Part shown: positions 35,882 through 45,715 of the stretch, piece by piece
Layout of the letters: each line of letters begins with the position of its first letter
Numbering within the stretch: the first letter of the stretch is position 1
Origin: Lactococcus carnosus
Lineage (GTDB): Bacteria; Bacillota; Bacilli; Lactobacillales; Streptococcaceae
DNA: 64,000 bases
NCBI RefSeq assembly: GCF_006770265.1
Contig: NZ_CP017194.1
Span: 930,001 to 994,000, forward strand
Direction: 5' to 3'
Notes under the pieces: model-generated
What the model was told of the DNA's origin: nothing
Databases searched by the model: none
Seen by the model: the letters and a program-made list of their open reading frames with translations, nothing else
Position numbers and translations under genes: made by a program

Positions 35882-37807
35882 ATGTCAGACAATAAATATC
35901 TCGCTCTATTAGCTGAAAAATATGAAACGACAGATAAAGTCAAAAGTGAACTGGTCAACTTAGAAGCCATACTCAACTTGCCAAAAGGCACTGAGCTCTA
36001 TATCAGTGATATCCATGCTGAATATAAGGCCTTTAACCATATCATTCGAACGGGTGCTGGGAATATTAAGGAAAAAATCGATGAAATTTTCCCGGATGAA
36101 AATGCGCAAGAGATGGAACACCTGGCGATGTTGATTGCCTATCCGACAGATATGCTGCAAGGTAAGGCGACAGATTCAGCTGAGGCTAATCTCTGGTCAG
36201 CAGTAACCATCAATCGATTACTAAAATTATTACGTCATCTCGGTACCAAGTATTCGCGATCTAAAGTGCGTAAGGCAATCGATGCAGATTTCCGTTATTT
36301 TACGGAAGAATTAATGCTAAGTGTTGATGCCAATCAGACTGAGAAAAAAGACTATTACCAACAAATCATCAAGCGATTAATTGAACTTGACCAAGATGAA
36401 AAGTTCATCCGTAGTCTGTGTATCACGATACAAGAGTTAACTGTCGATCATTTGCATGTCGTCGGGGATGTATTTGATCGTGGAGCAGGTGCAGATAAGG
36501 TCATGGATCGGTTGATTCAGTTTCATAATGTCGATTTCCAGTGGGGTAACCATGATGTGCTTTGGATGGGGGCGTATGCTGGTAATTTAGCCTGTCTTGC
36601 GACGCTGTTAAGGATTGCAGTCAAGTATAATTATCTTTATGAGTTAGAGGCTGCCTATGGCTTAAATCTCAGACCCTTATTTTTGTTTGCAGAAGCACAT
36701 TATACTGATAATAACTCGGGATTTACACCAGCACCACGTGCAGATGATGAACTGTATGGCGTAGAAAACCAGACTCGGCTATCACAAGTACATCAAGCTT
36801 TGTCGATTATTCAGTTCAAGTTAGAAGGACAAATCATCTCTAGGAGACCTGATTTTGAGATGGCAGATCGTAATTTACTTGAGAGAATTGACTATGAGCA
36901 GCAGACCATCAATCTGGCTGGTCAAATATATACGCTCAAAAATGCATGTTTTCAAACCATTTCCCCTGAGCTGCCTAATCAACTGACTGACGGTGAAAGC
37001 TATGTCATGACAGCTATCTTATCCTCCCTTCAAAAATCTGAGAAATTTCAACGGCATATGCACTTTCTAGTCGAAAAGGGGTCGGTCTATTTGGTATATA
37101 ATCGCCATCTCCTCTATCACGGCTGTATGCCTTTAAAAGATGACGGCTCATTTTTGGAGATGCAAATCGAAGAAAATAGCTACTCTGGTCGGGCCTTGCT
37201 TGATAAATTTGATACACACATTAGGCGAGGTATTCACTATCCTGACATCGGCGATGATTATTCGACAGATTTGATGTGGTATGCCTGGGCTGGTAAATGT
37301 TCTCCCTTATTTGGCAGATCATCGATGACGACATTTGAACGGTATTTCATTGCAGATAAAAAAACACATCAGGAAGGGGATAATGCCTACTTTACCTATC
37401 GCGAAGATCCTAAAATGATGACCAAGATACTAGCTGAATTCGGCTTAACTGATCCCCAGTCAGTTGTCATTAATGGCCATACGCCTGTAAAAGTAGGTGA
37501 TGGTGAAAGTCCGATTAAAGCAGCTGGTAAACTGATGGTTATAGATGGTGGGATGAGCAAAGCCTATCAAAAGACAACAGGTATAGCTGGTTATTCCCTA
37601 CTAAATGACTCCTATGGCTTTAAAATCGTCACGCATGCGCCTTTTACTTCTATAGCTGATATCTTAGCTAAAGGTAAGGGCAATGAGTCTTTGAAATATT
37701 TTCTTGAAGAAAAACCGAAACGTCGCATGATTAAAGATACAACGATTGGAGATCGGTTACGTGCAAGCATCACTGATTTAAATGCCTTATTGGACTATAT
37801 GCCCTGA
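35882..37807 (+). CDS. fbp: Fructose-1,6-bisphosphatase, class 3
   Basis: Gluconeogenic phosphatase of the Firmicutes-specific metallophosphatase type. 641 residues, usual length. Motifs: LYISDIHAEYKAF, VVGDVFDRGAGADKVMDRL with metal ligands, QWGNHDVLWMG, and INGHTPVKVGDGESP near the end. SD GAGG before ATG 35882. The class is certain from the calcineurin-like motifs. Confidence 0.95.
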   Translation: MSDNKYLALLAEKYETTDKVKSELVNLEAILNLPKGTELYISDIHAEYKAFNHIIRTGAGNIKEKIDEIFPDENAQEMEHLAMLIAYPTDMLQGKATDSAEANLWSAVTINRLLKLLRHLGTKYSRSKVRKAIDADFRYFTEELMLSVDANQTEKKDYYQQIIKRLIELDQDEKFIRSLCITIQELTVDHLHVVGDVFDRGAGADKVMDRLIQFHNVDFQWGNHDVLWMGAYAGNLACLATLLRIAVKYNYLYELEAAYGLNLRPLFLFAEAHYTDNNSGFTPAPRADDELYGVENQTRLSQVHQALSIIQFKLEGQIISRRPDFEMADRNLLERIDYEQQTINLAGQIYTLKNACFQTISPELPNQLTDGESYVMTAILSSLQKSEKFQRHMHFLVEKGSVYLVYNRHLLYHGCMPLKDDGSFLEMQIEENSYSGRALLDKFDTHIRRGIHYPDIGDDYSTDLMWYAWAGKCSPLFGRSSMTTFERYFIADKKTHQEGDNAYFTYREDPKMMTKILAEFGLTDPQSVVINGHTPVKVGDGESPIKAAGKLMVIDGGMSKAYQKTTGIAGYSLLNDSYGFKIVTHAPFTSIADILAKGKGNESLKYFLEEKPKRRMIKDTTIGDRLRASITDLNALLDYMP

Positions 37808-37848
37808 TTGGCTGACTAGGCCTATTTCGACAAAAAGGAGGATGTGAC

Positions 37849-37929
37849 ATGATTGACTTACTACTAGCACTGGTGATTACACCCCTATCTACATGGGCAC
37901 TTGCATCGTATACAAAAGCAACAAAATAA
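37849..37929 (+). CDS. 26-residue hydrophobic peptide, type I toxin-like
   Basis: ATG with near-perfect AAGGAGG seven bases ahead and its own terminator right after. Peptide MIDLLLALVITPLSTWALAS followed by YTKATK: one membrane helix with central P and a basic tail, the layout of Fst/Ldr-type toxins of Gram-positive bacteria. An antisense RNA would be expected but none can be shown from sequence. It could also be a harmless membrane peptide. Confidence 0.6.
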   Translation: MIDLLLALVITPLSTWALASYTKATK

Positions 37930-37937
37930 AATCATCA

Positions 37938-37979
37938 AAACACCTTAAATCATGATTGATGATTAAGGTGTTTTTTTGT
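37938..37979 (+). terminator. Terminator of the small peptide gene
   Basis: Sixteen-base perfect stem (37938-37953 with 37959-37974), then Ts. Confidence 0.85.
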
Positions 37980-38109
37980 TTACTAAACATGGAAAATATA
38001 GTAAAATAAGACCAGATATCATGCACCATCAAGACTGATACGCTATCGTTGTCGGGCTTCAGTAGTCAGATTATCATGTTTGAAAAACAAAGTAAAGGAA
38101 AAAGTAGAG

Positions 38110-39141
38110 ATGGCAAGTATCAGAGAAATAGCAAAATTAGCTGGCGTGTCTGCTGCCACAGTTTCCAGAGTTTTAAATGCCGATGAGACGATGAGCGTTA
38201 AAGCGGCAACGAGAAGTAGAATCATTCAAGTTGCCAATCAATTAAATTATCATAAGGTAAGTAGTTTAGGGGTTAAGTCACCAAAGCAGGCTAATTTACT
38301 ATCTATTGCTTTAATTAAAACACACGCTTCAAAAGGTGAAAGTGACGATCCTTATTTCAGGTTGATAAGAGAAGGGATCAAGAGTGAGGCAGATATATGG
38401 AGTTTTAGACTTGAAATCCTTAAGTTAGGTGATATTAGACTGGATCAGCTTGGCAACTTTGGTGCAGTAATTGTGGTTGGTGTATTAACTGATAGCGCAT
38501 TGTCACAACTTTACGATGTCAATCCTAATTTAATCGTTGTTGATCATTATTTTGCAAGTTCTCGGTATGACCTTGTCCATCATGATTTTGCCAAACAAAC
38601 ACAAGCAGTTCTAGATTATTTATATGAACAAAATCATCGGAAGATCGCTTTTATTGGTGGGGATATAGAAGTAGTGGATCTAAACGGAGATAAGCAAGAC
38701 GTATTATCAGACGTTAGATCAATTGCCTATAAAAATTGGATGACACTTCATGGTTTGTCCAATCACTGCCAGGTGAGAACAGGAAACTGGACGATGGGAT
38801 TTGGCTTAGCCGCGACCAATGCCTTACTAGATCAATCAAAAGAGATGTTGCCAACTGCCATTGTTTCAGCAAGTGATCCGATGAGTATTGGGATTTATCG
38901 TGCACTGCAACTCAAATCAATTCCTATTCCTCAAGCACTATCGGTTTTTAGTTTTGACGATATTGAGATGGCAAGCTATATGTCTCCTCCGCTTAGCACT
39001 GTTCAAATAGATAGTCTAGAAATAGGTCGAGTTGCCGTTAGACTCGCTAAGGAAAGAATGATAGACGGTCGTAAGAGTGCACTTCGTGTTGAAGTTGCCT
39101 CTAACCTGATTTTGCGTGAGAGCGTTAGAAAAAATGACTGA
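38110..39141 (+). CDS. LacI/GalR-family regulator
   Basis: About 343 residues. Helix-turn-helix and hinge IREIAKLAGVSAATVSRVLN at 4-23; periplasmic-binding-like effector domain after 60. Start at 38110 (MASIREIA) is the canonical LacI-family N-terminus; an upstream TTG (38080) adds only a basic stretch. It lies just before the alpha-galactosidase gene and presumably binds the TAAACGTTTA-type palindromes found there and at the ABC/sucrose phosphorylase genes; effector probably a galactoside. Confidence 0.88.
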   Translation: MASIREIAKLAGVSAATVSRVLNADETMSVKAATRSRIIQVANQLNYHKVSSLGVKSPKQANLLSIALIKTHASKGESDDPYFRLIREGIKSEADIWSFRLEILKLGDIRLDQLGNFGAVIVVGVLTDSALSQLYDVNPNLIVVDHYFASSRYDLVHHDFAKQTQAVLDYLYEQNHRKIAFIGGDIEVVDLNGDKQDVLSDVRSIAYKNWMTLHGLSNHCQVRTGNWTMGFGLAATNALLDQSKEMLPTAIVSASDPMSIGIYRALQLKSIPIPQALSVFSFDDIEMASYMSPPLSTVQIDSLEIGRVAVRLAKERMIDGRKSALRVEVASNLILRESVRKND

Positions 39142-39193
39142 TTGCTTGTCAATGGTCTTTTTTTATAGGTAATTTAGGGTCTATTTAACCGTA

Positions 39194-39222
39194 TTGACAA
39201 CGCTTTCAAAAAACTATATACT
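39194..39222 (+). promoter_or_regulatory. aga promoter with overlapping cre site
   Basis: TTGACA (39194-39199), 17-base spacer, TATACT (39217-39222). TTGACAACGCTTTCA (39194-39208) matches the cre consensus WTGNNANCGNNNNCA exactly, so CcpA would cover the -35. Confidence 0.8.
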
Positions 39223-39230
39223 ATGTGTAG

Positions 39231-39240
39231 TAAACGTTTA
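39231..39240 (+). promoter_or_regulatory. LacI-type operator before aga
   Basis: Palindrome TAAACGTTTA just after the start point, in AGTAAACGTTTAGT context; same core as 42500-42511 and close to 45719-45730. Confidence 0.6.
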
Positions 39241-39269
39241 GTAAAAATATAAAGCGAATGAGGTATCAC

Positions 39270-41471
39270 ATGACATTAATTACATTTGATGAACGCAATC
39301 AAGTTTTTCACCTATCCAATAAGACGATTTCCTACATTATCGGACTTGAAAGAGCAGCATATCTTAGCCATCTCTATTTTGGCAAGGCGATTAAGAGGTA
39401 TCATAATAGTCGGAAATACCCACTTATAGACCGCAGTTTTTCACCCAATCCTGCAGGCTTACCACTTAAAACACGGGATTTTTCGTTGGATGTGTTGCCA
39501 CAGGAGATGCCAAGTCATGGTCATGGGGACTTCCGAAATCCAGCTGTTCAAATCAAGCAAGTAAACGCCTCATCTATCACGGACTTTGTTTATGACAGCT
39601 ATGAAATTATCGCAGGTAAACCAGCACTTAAGGGCTTACCTGCAACCTATGTTGAATCGGATAGTGAAGCTGAAACGCTTGTCATTACACTAGTTGATCA
39701 CTTGCTTGATCTTACTTTGAAGCTATCCTACACAATCTTTGCTGACAGACAAGTCATTGCTAGAAATTCCTTTCTTGAAAATAAGGGTCAGGAATCGGTC
39801 ATCATTGAAAAAATTGCGAGTGCATCACTTGATTTAGTTTCACAGGACTTAGAGCTTATCAGCTTGGCTGGTCGTCACAACAAGGAACGTGAGATTGAGC
39901 GTCAGACGGTACAGAGAGGCACTCGGATTATAGATAGTAAAAGGGGATCATCAAGTCATCAAGCCAACCCCTTTATCGCACTCGTGTCGCCAAAGACAGA
40001 TGAGTTTACAGGCACTGCAATTGGTTTGACCTTGCTTTATAGTGGTAATCATGAGATGCTGGTTGAACGTGATCAGTTCGAACAAACCAGAGTGATGGCA
40101 GGTATCAATCCTTTTGGTTTTGAGTGGGAATTAGCACCGACTCAAAGCTTCCAATCACCAGAAGCCCTGCTCGTTTTTTCAGATCAGGGGTTAAATGGTA
40201 TGAGTCAAACCTTTCATGATGTGCTTCAAAATCGCTTGGCTAGAGGGAAATTTAGACATGCAGACCGACCGATTCTGATTAACAACTGGGAAGCGACGTA
40301 TTTTGACTTTAATACAGATAAAATAAAGGCAATCGTAGATGGTGCAGCTGACCTCGGTATTGAGTTGTTTGTGCTTGACGATGGCTGGTTTGGCAAGCGA
40401 GAGGATGATACCTCAGGACTAGGGGATTGGTTTGAAAATACGGATAAACTATCAGGTGGTTTAGCTGGTATTTCTGACTATGTCCACGGAAAAAATATGT
40501 CATTTGGCCTATGGTTTGAGCCAGAGATGGTCAATGCTGATAGCGATCTCTATCGTGCCCATCCTGATTATGCCCTTCAAATACCAAATCGTAGTATCAG
40601 TACCTCACGCGATCAATATGTGCTTGATTTTTCTAGAAAGGATGTCCGGGAGACAATCATAGCTCGGATGCGCCACATTCTTGATACCGTCAATATCGAC
40701 TATATCAAATGGGATATGAACCGGAGTTTGACCGAGGTATACTCATCAACACTTGACAGTACAAATCAAGGCGAAGTGTTCCATAGATATGTGCTCGGTC
40801 TCTATGAGATGCTAGAAACGTTGACAACTGAGTATGATCATATACTTTGGGAAGGATGTTCAGGGGGAGGCGGCCGATTTGACCCTGGTTTCCTATATTA
40901 CATGCCACAAAGCTGGACAAGTGATAATACGGATGCTGTCGAAAGACTTGATATACAATATGGGACGAGTTTACTTTATCCTATTTCATCGATGGGCTCA
41001 CACGTCTCAGTTGTCCCTAATCACCAAACACATCGTGTGACAGGTCTTGATATTCGGGGAGATGTTGCCATGAGTGGTGTGTTTGGCTATGAGCTCAATG
41101 TGCAAGATATGACAGTAGCAGATAAAGTGACGGTTAGTGAACAAGTTGCCTTCTATAAACAGCATCGTCAATTACTTCAGTATGGCAAGTTTCATAGGCT
41201 TGTGTCGCCATTTGAGACATCGCATGCTGCCTGGCTATTCGTTAATCCAGATAAATCACAAGCCATCGCCTTCTATTTTAGGAAGTTTGCTGAATCAGCT
41301 GGTCCACTCCACACGATTAAATTTGCAGGCCTTGATCCAGAAAAGGTTTATCAAGTGAATGGCGAGGCAAGTTATGGTGGAGATGAGTTGATGCATGTTG
41401 GCATCTATCTTGATCCCTTTATGGTTGGTGACTATCAAAGTCGTAAGTTTGTGATAGATGAAGTGATTTAA
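39270..41471 (+). CDS. aga: Alpha-galactosidase, GH36
   Basis: Cytoplasmic enzyme removing terminal alpha-1,6-galactose from melibiose, raffinose and stachyose. About 733 residues, GH36 length. N-terminal beta-supersandwich, then the barrel: LDDGWFGKREDD, nucleophile Asp in IDYIKWDMNR (about residue 480), acid/base Asp in SWTSDNTDAVERL (about 550). Start at ATG 39270 because GAGG at 39259-39263 is correctly spaced; the ATG at 39258 has no ribosome site. First gene of the alpha-galactoside cluster under catabolite control. Confidence 0.94.
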   Translation: MTLITFDERNQVFHLSNKTISYIIGLERAAYLSHLYFGKAIKRYHNSRKYPLIDRSFSPNPAGLPLKTRDFSLDVLPQEMPSHGHGDFRNPAVQIKQVNASSITDFVYDSYEIIAGKPALKGLPATYVESDSEAETLVITLVDHLLDLTLKLSYTIFADRQVIARNSFLENKGQESVIIEKIASASLDLVSQDLELISLAGRHNKEREIERQTVQRGTRIIDSKRGSSSHQANPFIALVSPKTDEFTGTAIGLTLLYSGNHEMLVERDQFEQTRVMAGINPFGFEWELAPTQSFQSPEALLVFSDQGLNGMSQTFHDVLQNRLARGKFRHADRPILINNWEATYFDFNTDKIKAIVDGAADLGIELFVLDDGWFGKREDDTSGLGDWFENTDKLSGGLAGISDYVHGKNMSFGLWFEPEMVNADSDLYRAHPDYALQIPNRSISTSRDQYVLDFSRKDVRETIIARMRHILDTVNIDYIKWDMNRSLTEVYSSTLDSTNQGEVFHRYVLGLYEMLETLTTEYDHILWEGCSGGGGRFDPGFLYYMPQSWTSDNTDAVERLDIQYGTSLLYPISSMGSHVSVVPNHQTHRVTGLDIRGDVAMSGVFGYELNVQDMTVADKVTVSEQVAFYKQHRQLLQYGKFHRLVSPFETSHAAWLFVNPDKSQAIAFYFRKFAESAGPLHTIKFAGLDPEKVYQVNGEASYGGDELMHVGIYLDPFMVGDYQSRKFVIDEVI

Positions 41472-41512
41472 GAAGTGTAATCACCTTTAAGCTAATTTAT
41501 TCTCATATCATT

Positions 41513-41543
41513 AAAAAAAAAACGCTGATTTGGCGTTTTTTTT
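41513..41543. terminator. Bidirectional terminator between aga and araC-type gene
   Basis: A-run, AACGC-TGATTTG-GCGTT stem, T-run; serves the two convergent genes. Confidence 0.8.
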
Positions 41544-41609
41544 AATAAATTAATGAATTAGTCTACAATAAAGTATGAAACAGATAAAATAAAAAATCAA
41601 TCCGTATGC

Positions 41610-42479
41610 TTATTTTTTTATGCGATTCATATTGGTAGAAGTTAATGTTTCAAGCATCAAATTATCATGATTTTCAGCACGAAATTTCGTTGGGCTAACA
41701 CCATAACGCTTTTTAAATGCATTTGAAAACCCAAGAGAATCTGTAAAGCCAATACTCTCTGAAATTTGAGAAATCAAATTCTCTGAATGAATAAGCAACA
41801 TGATTGCTTGGCCCATACGTAAGTCAATTAAATATTTTTGTGGTGAGAGGCCATACTTATGTTTGAAAACTGTAAAAAGATAGGCACGAGAAATCATCAC
41901 ATGGGCTAAAACTTCTTTTATTTTGATGCCACTCTTATAGTTATTATTGATAAACATATAGGCTTTTTCAGCATAATAATCAGATTGATTTTTATGAGAA
42001 CTTGCCAGTTTTGGGAAAGCAGTCATTAGACTTTTCATTAACAAAAAAAGTTCTGCTTGAATTAGTAAATCAATACAAGCCATATCCTCATAGGATAGAC
42101 TATAAATTTGATTAAATGATTTGATAAAGTCAGTTGTGCTGACATTTTTCAATACCCAATTTTGGTCATTGACTGAGGTTCTGGCAAATAAATCTGCTAC
42201 AATTCGACCACTAATACCGAGCCAATTATAGACCCATGGGTCTATAGGATCTGACTGATAAAAGGTCTCAACTTCAGCAGGTAATATGAAACAATCACCA
42301 GCTTCTAAAGTATATTTTGAGCCATCAATTGTGAATATACCACGTCCTGATACAATATAATGCATAACATAATTTTCACGTTTTGTAGGGCCAAAACTAA
42401 AACTAGGGATTGTGGTTTCATTACCCACAAAATCAAGATTGATATCTAAATAATTTTGATGAAACTCTCTATATTTCAT
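41610..42479 (-). CDS. AraC-family regulator of the alpha-galactoside cluster
   Basis: 289 residues. N-terminal cupin sugar-sensing domain (GRGIFTIDGSKYTLEAGDCFILP) and C-terminal double helix-turn-helix (ISRAYLFTVFKHKYGLSPQKYL and FSNAFKKRYGVSPTKFR). Same architecture as MsmR/RafR activators of streptococcal raffinose operons. Divergent from the ABC importer genes; GTAAACGTTTAC lies 20-32 bases ahead of its start, so it is itself under LacI/CcpA-type control. Confidence 0.88.
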   Translation of the reverse strand: MKYREFHQNYLDINLDFVGNETTIPSFSFGPTKRENYVMHYIVSGRGIFTIDGSKYTLEAGDCFILPAEVETFYQSDPIDPWVYNWLGISGRIVADLFARTSVNDQNWVLKNVSTTDFIKSFNQIYSLSYEDMACIDLLIQAELFLLMKSLMTAFPKLASSHKNQSDYYAEKAYMFINNNYKSGIKIKEVLAHVMISRAYLFTVFKHKYGLSPQKYLIDLRMGQAIMLLIHSENLISQISESIGFTDSLGFSNAFKKRYGVSPTKFRAENHDNLMLETLTSTNMNRIKK

Positions 42480-42497
42480 AATTTACTAAACTTTCTT

Positions 42498-42599
42498 TTG
42501 TAAACGTTTACTGCATACATTTTACCATAAATTAAGAACGTCTGTCTATATCTATACTCATATTTCTATCATATAATAAATATATAGAAAGCGCTTACT
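42498..42599. promoter_or_regulatory. Divergent control region araC / msmE
   Basis: Contains GTAAACGTTTAC (42500-42511), within TTGTAAACGTTTACT that fits cre with one mismatch; an extended -10 for the minus-strand gene (TGGTAAAAT); TATAAT (42572-42577) for msmE; and TAGAAAGCGCTTACT (42585-42599) immediately downstream as a roadblock-type operator. Confidence 0.6.
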
Positions 42600-42641
42600 A
42601 AGCACTAACTAAATATAAGTTCTAGAAGAGGGAAACTTAAT

Positions 42642-43886
42642 ATGAATAAAAGAACAAAATGGGCAATGACAGTTGTCAGTTTAGCGTCAGTTGCTTTACT
42701 AGCGTCTTGTGGCAGTACAAGTAGCAAAAAAACTGAAATTGAATTTTTCACTCAAAAAAAAGAGACACTAGGAATTACAAAAGAAATTGCTAAAGATTTT
42801 GAGAAGGAGAATAAAGACATAAAAGTAAAAGTTGTATCTGTACCAGATCCGAGTAATGTTTTGAAAACACGTATTTCTTCAAAAGATACACCTGATGTTG
42901 TTAATATCTACCCACAAAATTCAGATTTTAAAGAATGGGCAGCGAATCATGTATTTGAAGACTTAACTGGTAAGTCGTTCATGAACAATATCAAAGAAGG
43001 CGTTGCTGCACAATATAAAATAAATGATAAGCTTTATAGTGCCCCACTAGATTCAAATGCATGGGGATTCTTCTACAATGTAGATGCCTTTAAAAAACTT
43101 GGGATTGAAGCGCCTAAAACCTGGGATGAATTTGAAGCAGTAGTTAAGGATATAAAAGAAAAAGGGAAGGATCAGTCACCTTTCGCACTATCTCTAGCAC
43201 AAGGTGATGCTTGGTCACTAAATGGATTTGGTCAGTTGGCATGGGCACAAGCTGATGGCGGTTTTGATGGGGCACAAAATGCACTTCGTTTTTCTCCAAA
43301 AGGGGCTATTAAAACGGCTAATCCTAATTTTCAATCTGTTATCAAGCAACTAGATATTCTAAAAGGCAATGGACAAAAAGGTGCAGAAGGTGCAACCTAT
43401 AATGATGCAATAGCAGCATTTGTAAGTGGAAAATCGCTTATTTTACCTCAAGGTATTTGGGCACTTGCTGCTGTTCAACAGCAAAAACCAAGTTTTGAAA
43501 TTCGATCTTTTGCTTATCCAGGTAAAACAGCTGAAGACGCAATGAGTGTTGGTGCAGCAGATATGGCACTTTCTATTTCTAGTACATCTAAACATAAAGC
43601 AGCAGCTGAAAAATTTGTTAACTACTTTAGTACAGCTAAAGTTTTCCAAAAATATTTTGATGTAAATGGAGAGCCAACATCAGTCAAAGGTGTTAAGACA
43701 AAGGGTAAAATGCCAGAACTCGAGGGCATAACACGACTTACATTTACTGATAAACAGTTTGTCTGGTTACAATCTAAATGGACTAGTGAAATTGATTTCC
43801 ATACACTGACAGCAAATTACGCACGCTCAGGAAACGCAGATAATTTTGCAAAAGAACTAAATGTTTTCTTCGATTCAATGAAATAG
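42642..43886 (+). CDS. msmE: Sugar ABC transporter substrate-binding lipoprotein (MsmE/RafE-like)
   Basis: 414 residues. Lipoprotein signal MNKRTKWAMTVVSLASVALL then ASC with lipidated Cys23. Periplasmic-binding family 1 fold for oligosaccharides; substrate predicted as raffinose/melibiose-type sugars from the neighbouring alpha-galactosidase and sucrose phosphorylase. Followed by two permease genes. Own promoter and cre-like operators upstream. Confidence 0.88.
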   Translation: MNKRTKWAMTVVSLASVALLASCGSTSSKKTEIEFFTQKKETLGITKEIAKDFEKENKDIKVKVVSVPDPSNVLKTRISSKDTPDVVNIYPQNSDFKEWAANHVFEDLTGKSFMNNIKEGVAAQYKINDKLYSAPLDSNAWGFFYNVDAFKKLGIEAPKTWDEFEAVVKDIKEKGKDQSPFALSLAQGDAWSLNGFGQLAWAQADGGFDGAQNALRFSPKGAIKTANPNFQSVIKQLDILKGNGQKGAEGATYNDAIAAFVSGKSLILPQGIWALAAVQQQKPSFEIRSFAYPGKTAEDAMSVGAADMALSISSTSKHKAAAEKFVNYFSTAKVFQKYFDVNGEPTSVKGVKTKGKMPELEGITRLTFTDKQFVWLQSKWTSEIDFHTLTANYARSGNADNFAKELNVFFDSMK

Positions 43887-43984
43887 GATTGCTTTCAGAT
43901 TTATGGATTTTTCCTAAACTCATCTAATGTGATGAGTTTAGTATAAAGTTCATAAATTCATAAAACTAGAAAAGAGATTATATT

Positions 43985-44854
43985 ATGAAAGATAAATTTA
44001 TCAGTAAGTACTGGGGATACCTCTTCCTACTAGTACCAATCATCTTGCAATTTATATTCTTTTACTTACCCACTATCCGAGGTGTCATGTTCTCGTTCAC
44101 CAATTGGACGGGATTGACAGATAACTATGACTATATCGGTTTTAAGAATTATACAGCCATTTTTAGTGATCCAAAATTTATTAAAACGATCAGATTTACG
44201 ATTATTTTTACCATTGGGATGATTGTGGGTCAAGTAAGTATTGGAATTCTTGTTGCTCGTGCTTTGAATGCTAAACTTAGAACGTCTAATTTCTTTCGTG
44301 GCATTTTCTTCTTTCCTGCCGTGATTGCAACGGTAACAATCGGTATGATCTTTAAGCAAATTTTTGCTTATGGTATCCCCTTAATTGGGGAAACATTCCA
44401 TATTGCTTTTTTGAAAGAAAATCTACTTTCAAATCCTAAAACAGTTATCTATGCGGTGCTATTTGTTGCTTTGTGGCAAGGGATTGCGACACCAACGATT
44501 ATTTTTCTAGCAGGGTTACAAAGTATACCCCATGAAATTCTGGAAGCCGCAGCGATTGACGGTGCAAATAGAAAGCAAATTTTTAAAAGCATTGAAATCC
44601 CCTTTTTAATCCCATCAATTTCTATGGTATTTATCCTTGCTTTAAAAGGTGGCTTGACTGCCTTTGATAATATATTCGTGCTGACAGGTGGTGGACCAAA
44701 TGATATGACAGCAACATTAGGCATGCTAGTCTACAATACCGCCTTTAAGAATAATAGTTTTGGTTATGCTAATGCGCTTGCTGTCGTCTTATTCATTATA
44801 ATCGTCGTCATTTCTCTGATTCAACAAGCTGTTTCTAAGCGATTTGAAGTGTAG
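43985..44854 (+). CDS. msmF: Sugar ABC transporter permease (MsmF-like)
   Basis: 289 residues, six membrane helices, MalF-type. The ATPase-docking EAA loop is EAAAIDGANRKQIFKSIEIP near 190-210. Forms a heterodimer with the next gene product. Confidence 0.88.
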   Translation: MKDKFISKYWGYLFLLVPIILQFIFFYLPTIRGVMFSFTNWTGLTDNYDYIGFKNYTAIFSDPKFIKTIRFTIIFTIGMIVGQVSIGILVARALNAKLRTSNFFRGIFFFPAVIATVTIGMIFKQIFAYGIPLIGETFHIAFLKENLLSNPKTVIYAVLFVALWQGIATPTIIFLAGLQSIPHEILEAAAIDGANRKQIFKSIEIPFLIPSISMVFILALKGGLTAFDNIFVLTGGGPNDMTATLGMLVYNTAFKNNSFGYANALAVVLFIIIVVISLIQQAVSKRFEV

Positions 44855-44876
44855 GGAAGCATGAAAGGGTAGAGAA

Positions 44877-45704
44877 ATGAAAAATAAAGAAAATAAGTTA
44901 CCACATTTACTATTACTAATAATCGGGGCCATACTTATCTTAATCCCCATCTATTTGACATTAGTCAGTTCTTTTAAAGACACGCCTCAAATCATGCAAC
45001 ATTTCTTTAGTTTACCAAAACACTTTACGATGGATAATTACACCCGCTTAATTGAGGATGGTATTGGGAAGTACTTCTTTAATTCAATCATCATTTCTGT
45101 TGTTTCAATTGTATTGATCATTTTGATTGTGCCGATGGCAGCATTCTCTATTGCTAGAAATATCAGTCGTAAAACAGCATTTACAATCATGTATTCCTTA
45201 TTGATTCTTGGTATTTTTGTCCCTTTTCAGGTGATTATGTTACCAATTACAAATCAAATGACAGCGATGGGACTGATGAATTTACCAGGTTTGATTCTCC
45301 TATACTTGACATATGCCATTCCACAAACGCTATTTTTATACGTCGGTTATATCAAGTTATCAATTCCTGAAAGTTTGGATGAGGCAGCAGAGATTGATGG
45401 AGCAAGTAAACTAACCATGTTTGTTAAAATAGCCTTTCCATTGATGAAACCGATGCATGCAACAACATTGATTCTAAATGCCTTATGGATTTGGAATGAT
45501 TTCCTCTTGCCACTGTTGATACTTAACCGGGATGATTCTTTTTGGACCTTACCCTTGTTCCAATACAATTATCAAGGACAATATATGAGTGACTTTGGTC
45601 CAAGTTTTGCTTCATACGTCATTGGTATTATTACAATTACGATTGTTTATCTCTTTTTCCAAAGAAGTATTATTTCAGGCATGAGTAATGGTGCAGTCAA
45701 ATAG
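44877..45704 (+). CDS. msmG: Sugar ABC transporter permease (MsmG-like)
   Basis: 275 residues, six helices, MalG-type, EAA loop DEAAEIDGASKLTMFVKIAF. Last transporter gene; no ATPase (MsmK) follows, so a shared ATPase encoded elsewhere must energise it, as known for streptococcal sugar ABC importers. Confidence 0.88.
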   Translation: MKNKENKLPHLLLLIIGAILILIPIYLTLVSSFKDTPQIMQHFFSLPKHFTMDNYTRLIEDGIGKYFFNSIIISVVSIVLIILIVPMAAFSIARNISRKTAFTIMYSLLILGIFVPFQVIMLPITNQMTAMGLMNLPGLILLYLTYAIPQTLFLYVGYIKLSIPESLDEAAEIDGASKLTMFVKIAFPLMKPMHATTLILNALWIWNDFLLPLLILNRDDSFWTLPLFQYNYQGQYMSDFGPSFASYVIGIITITIVYLFFQRSIISGMSNGAVK

Positions 45705-45715
45705 ATTTTAAACGA

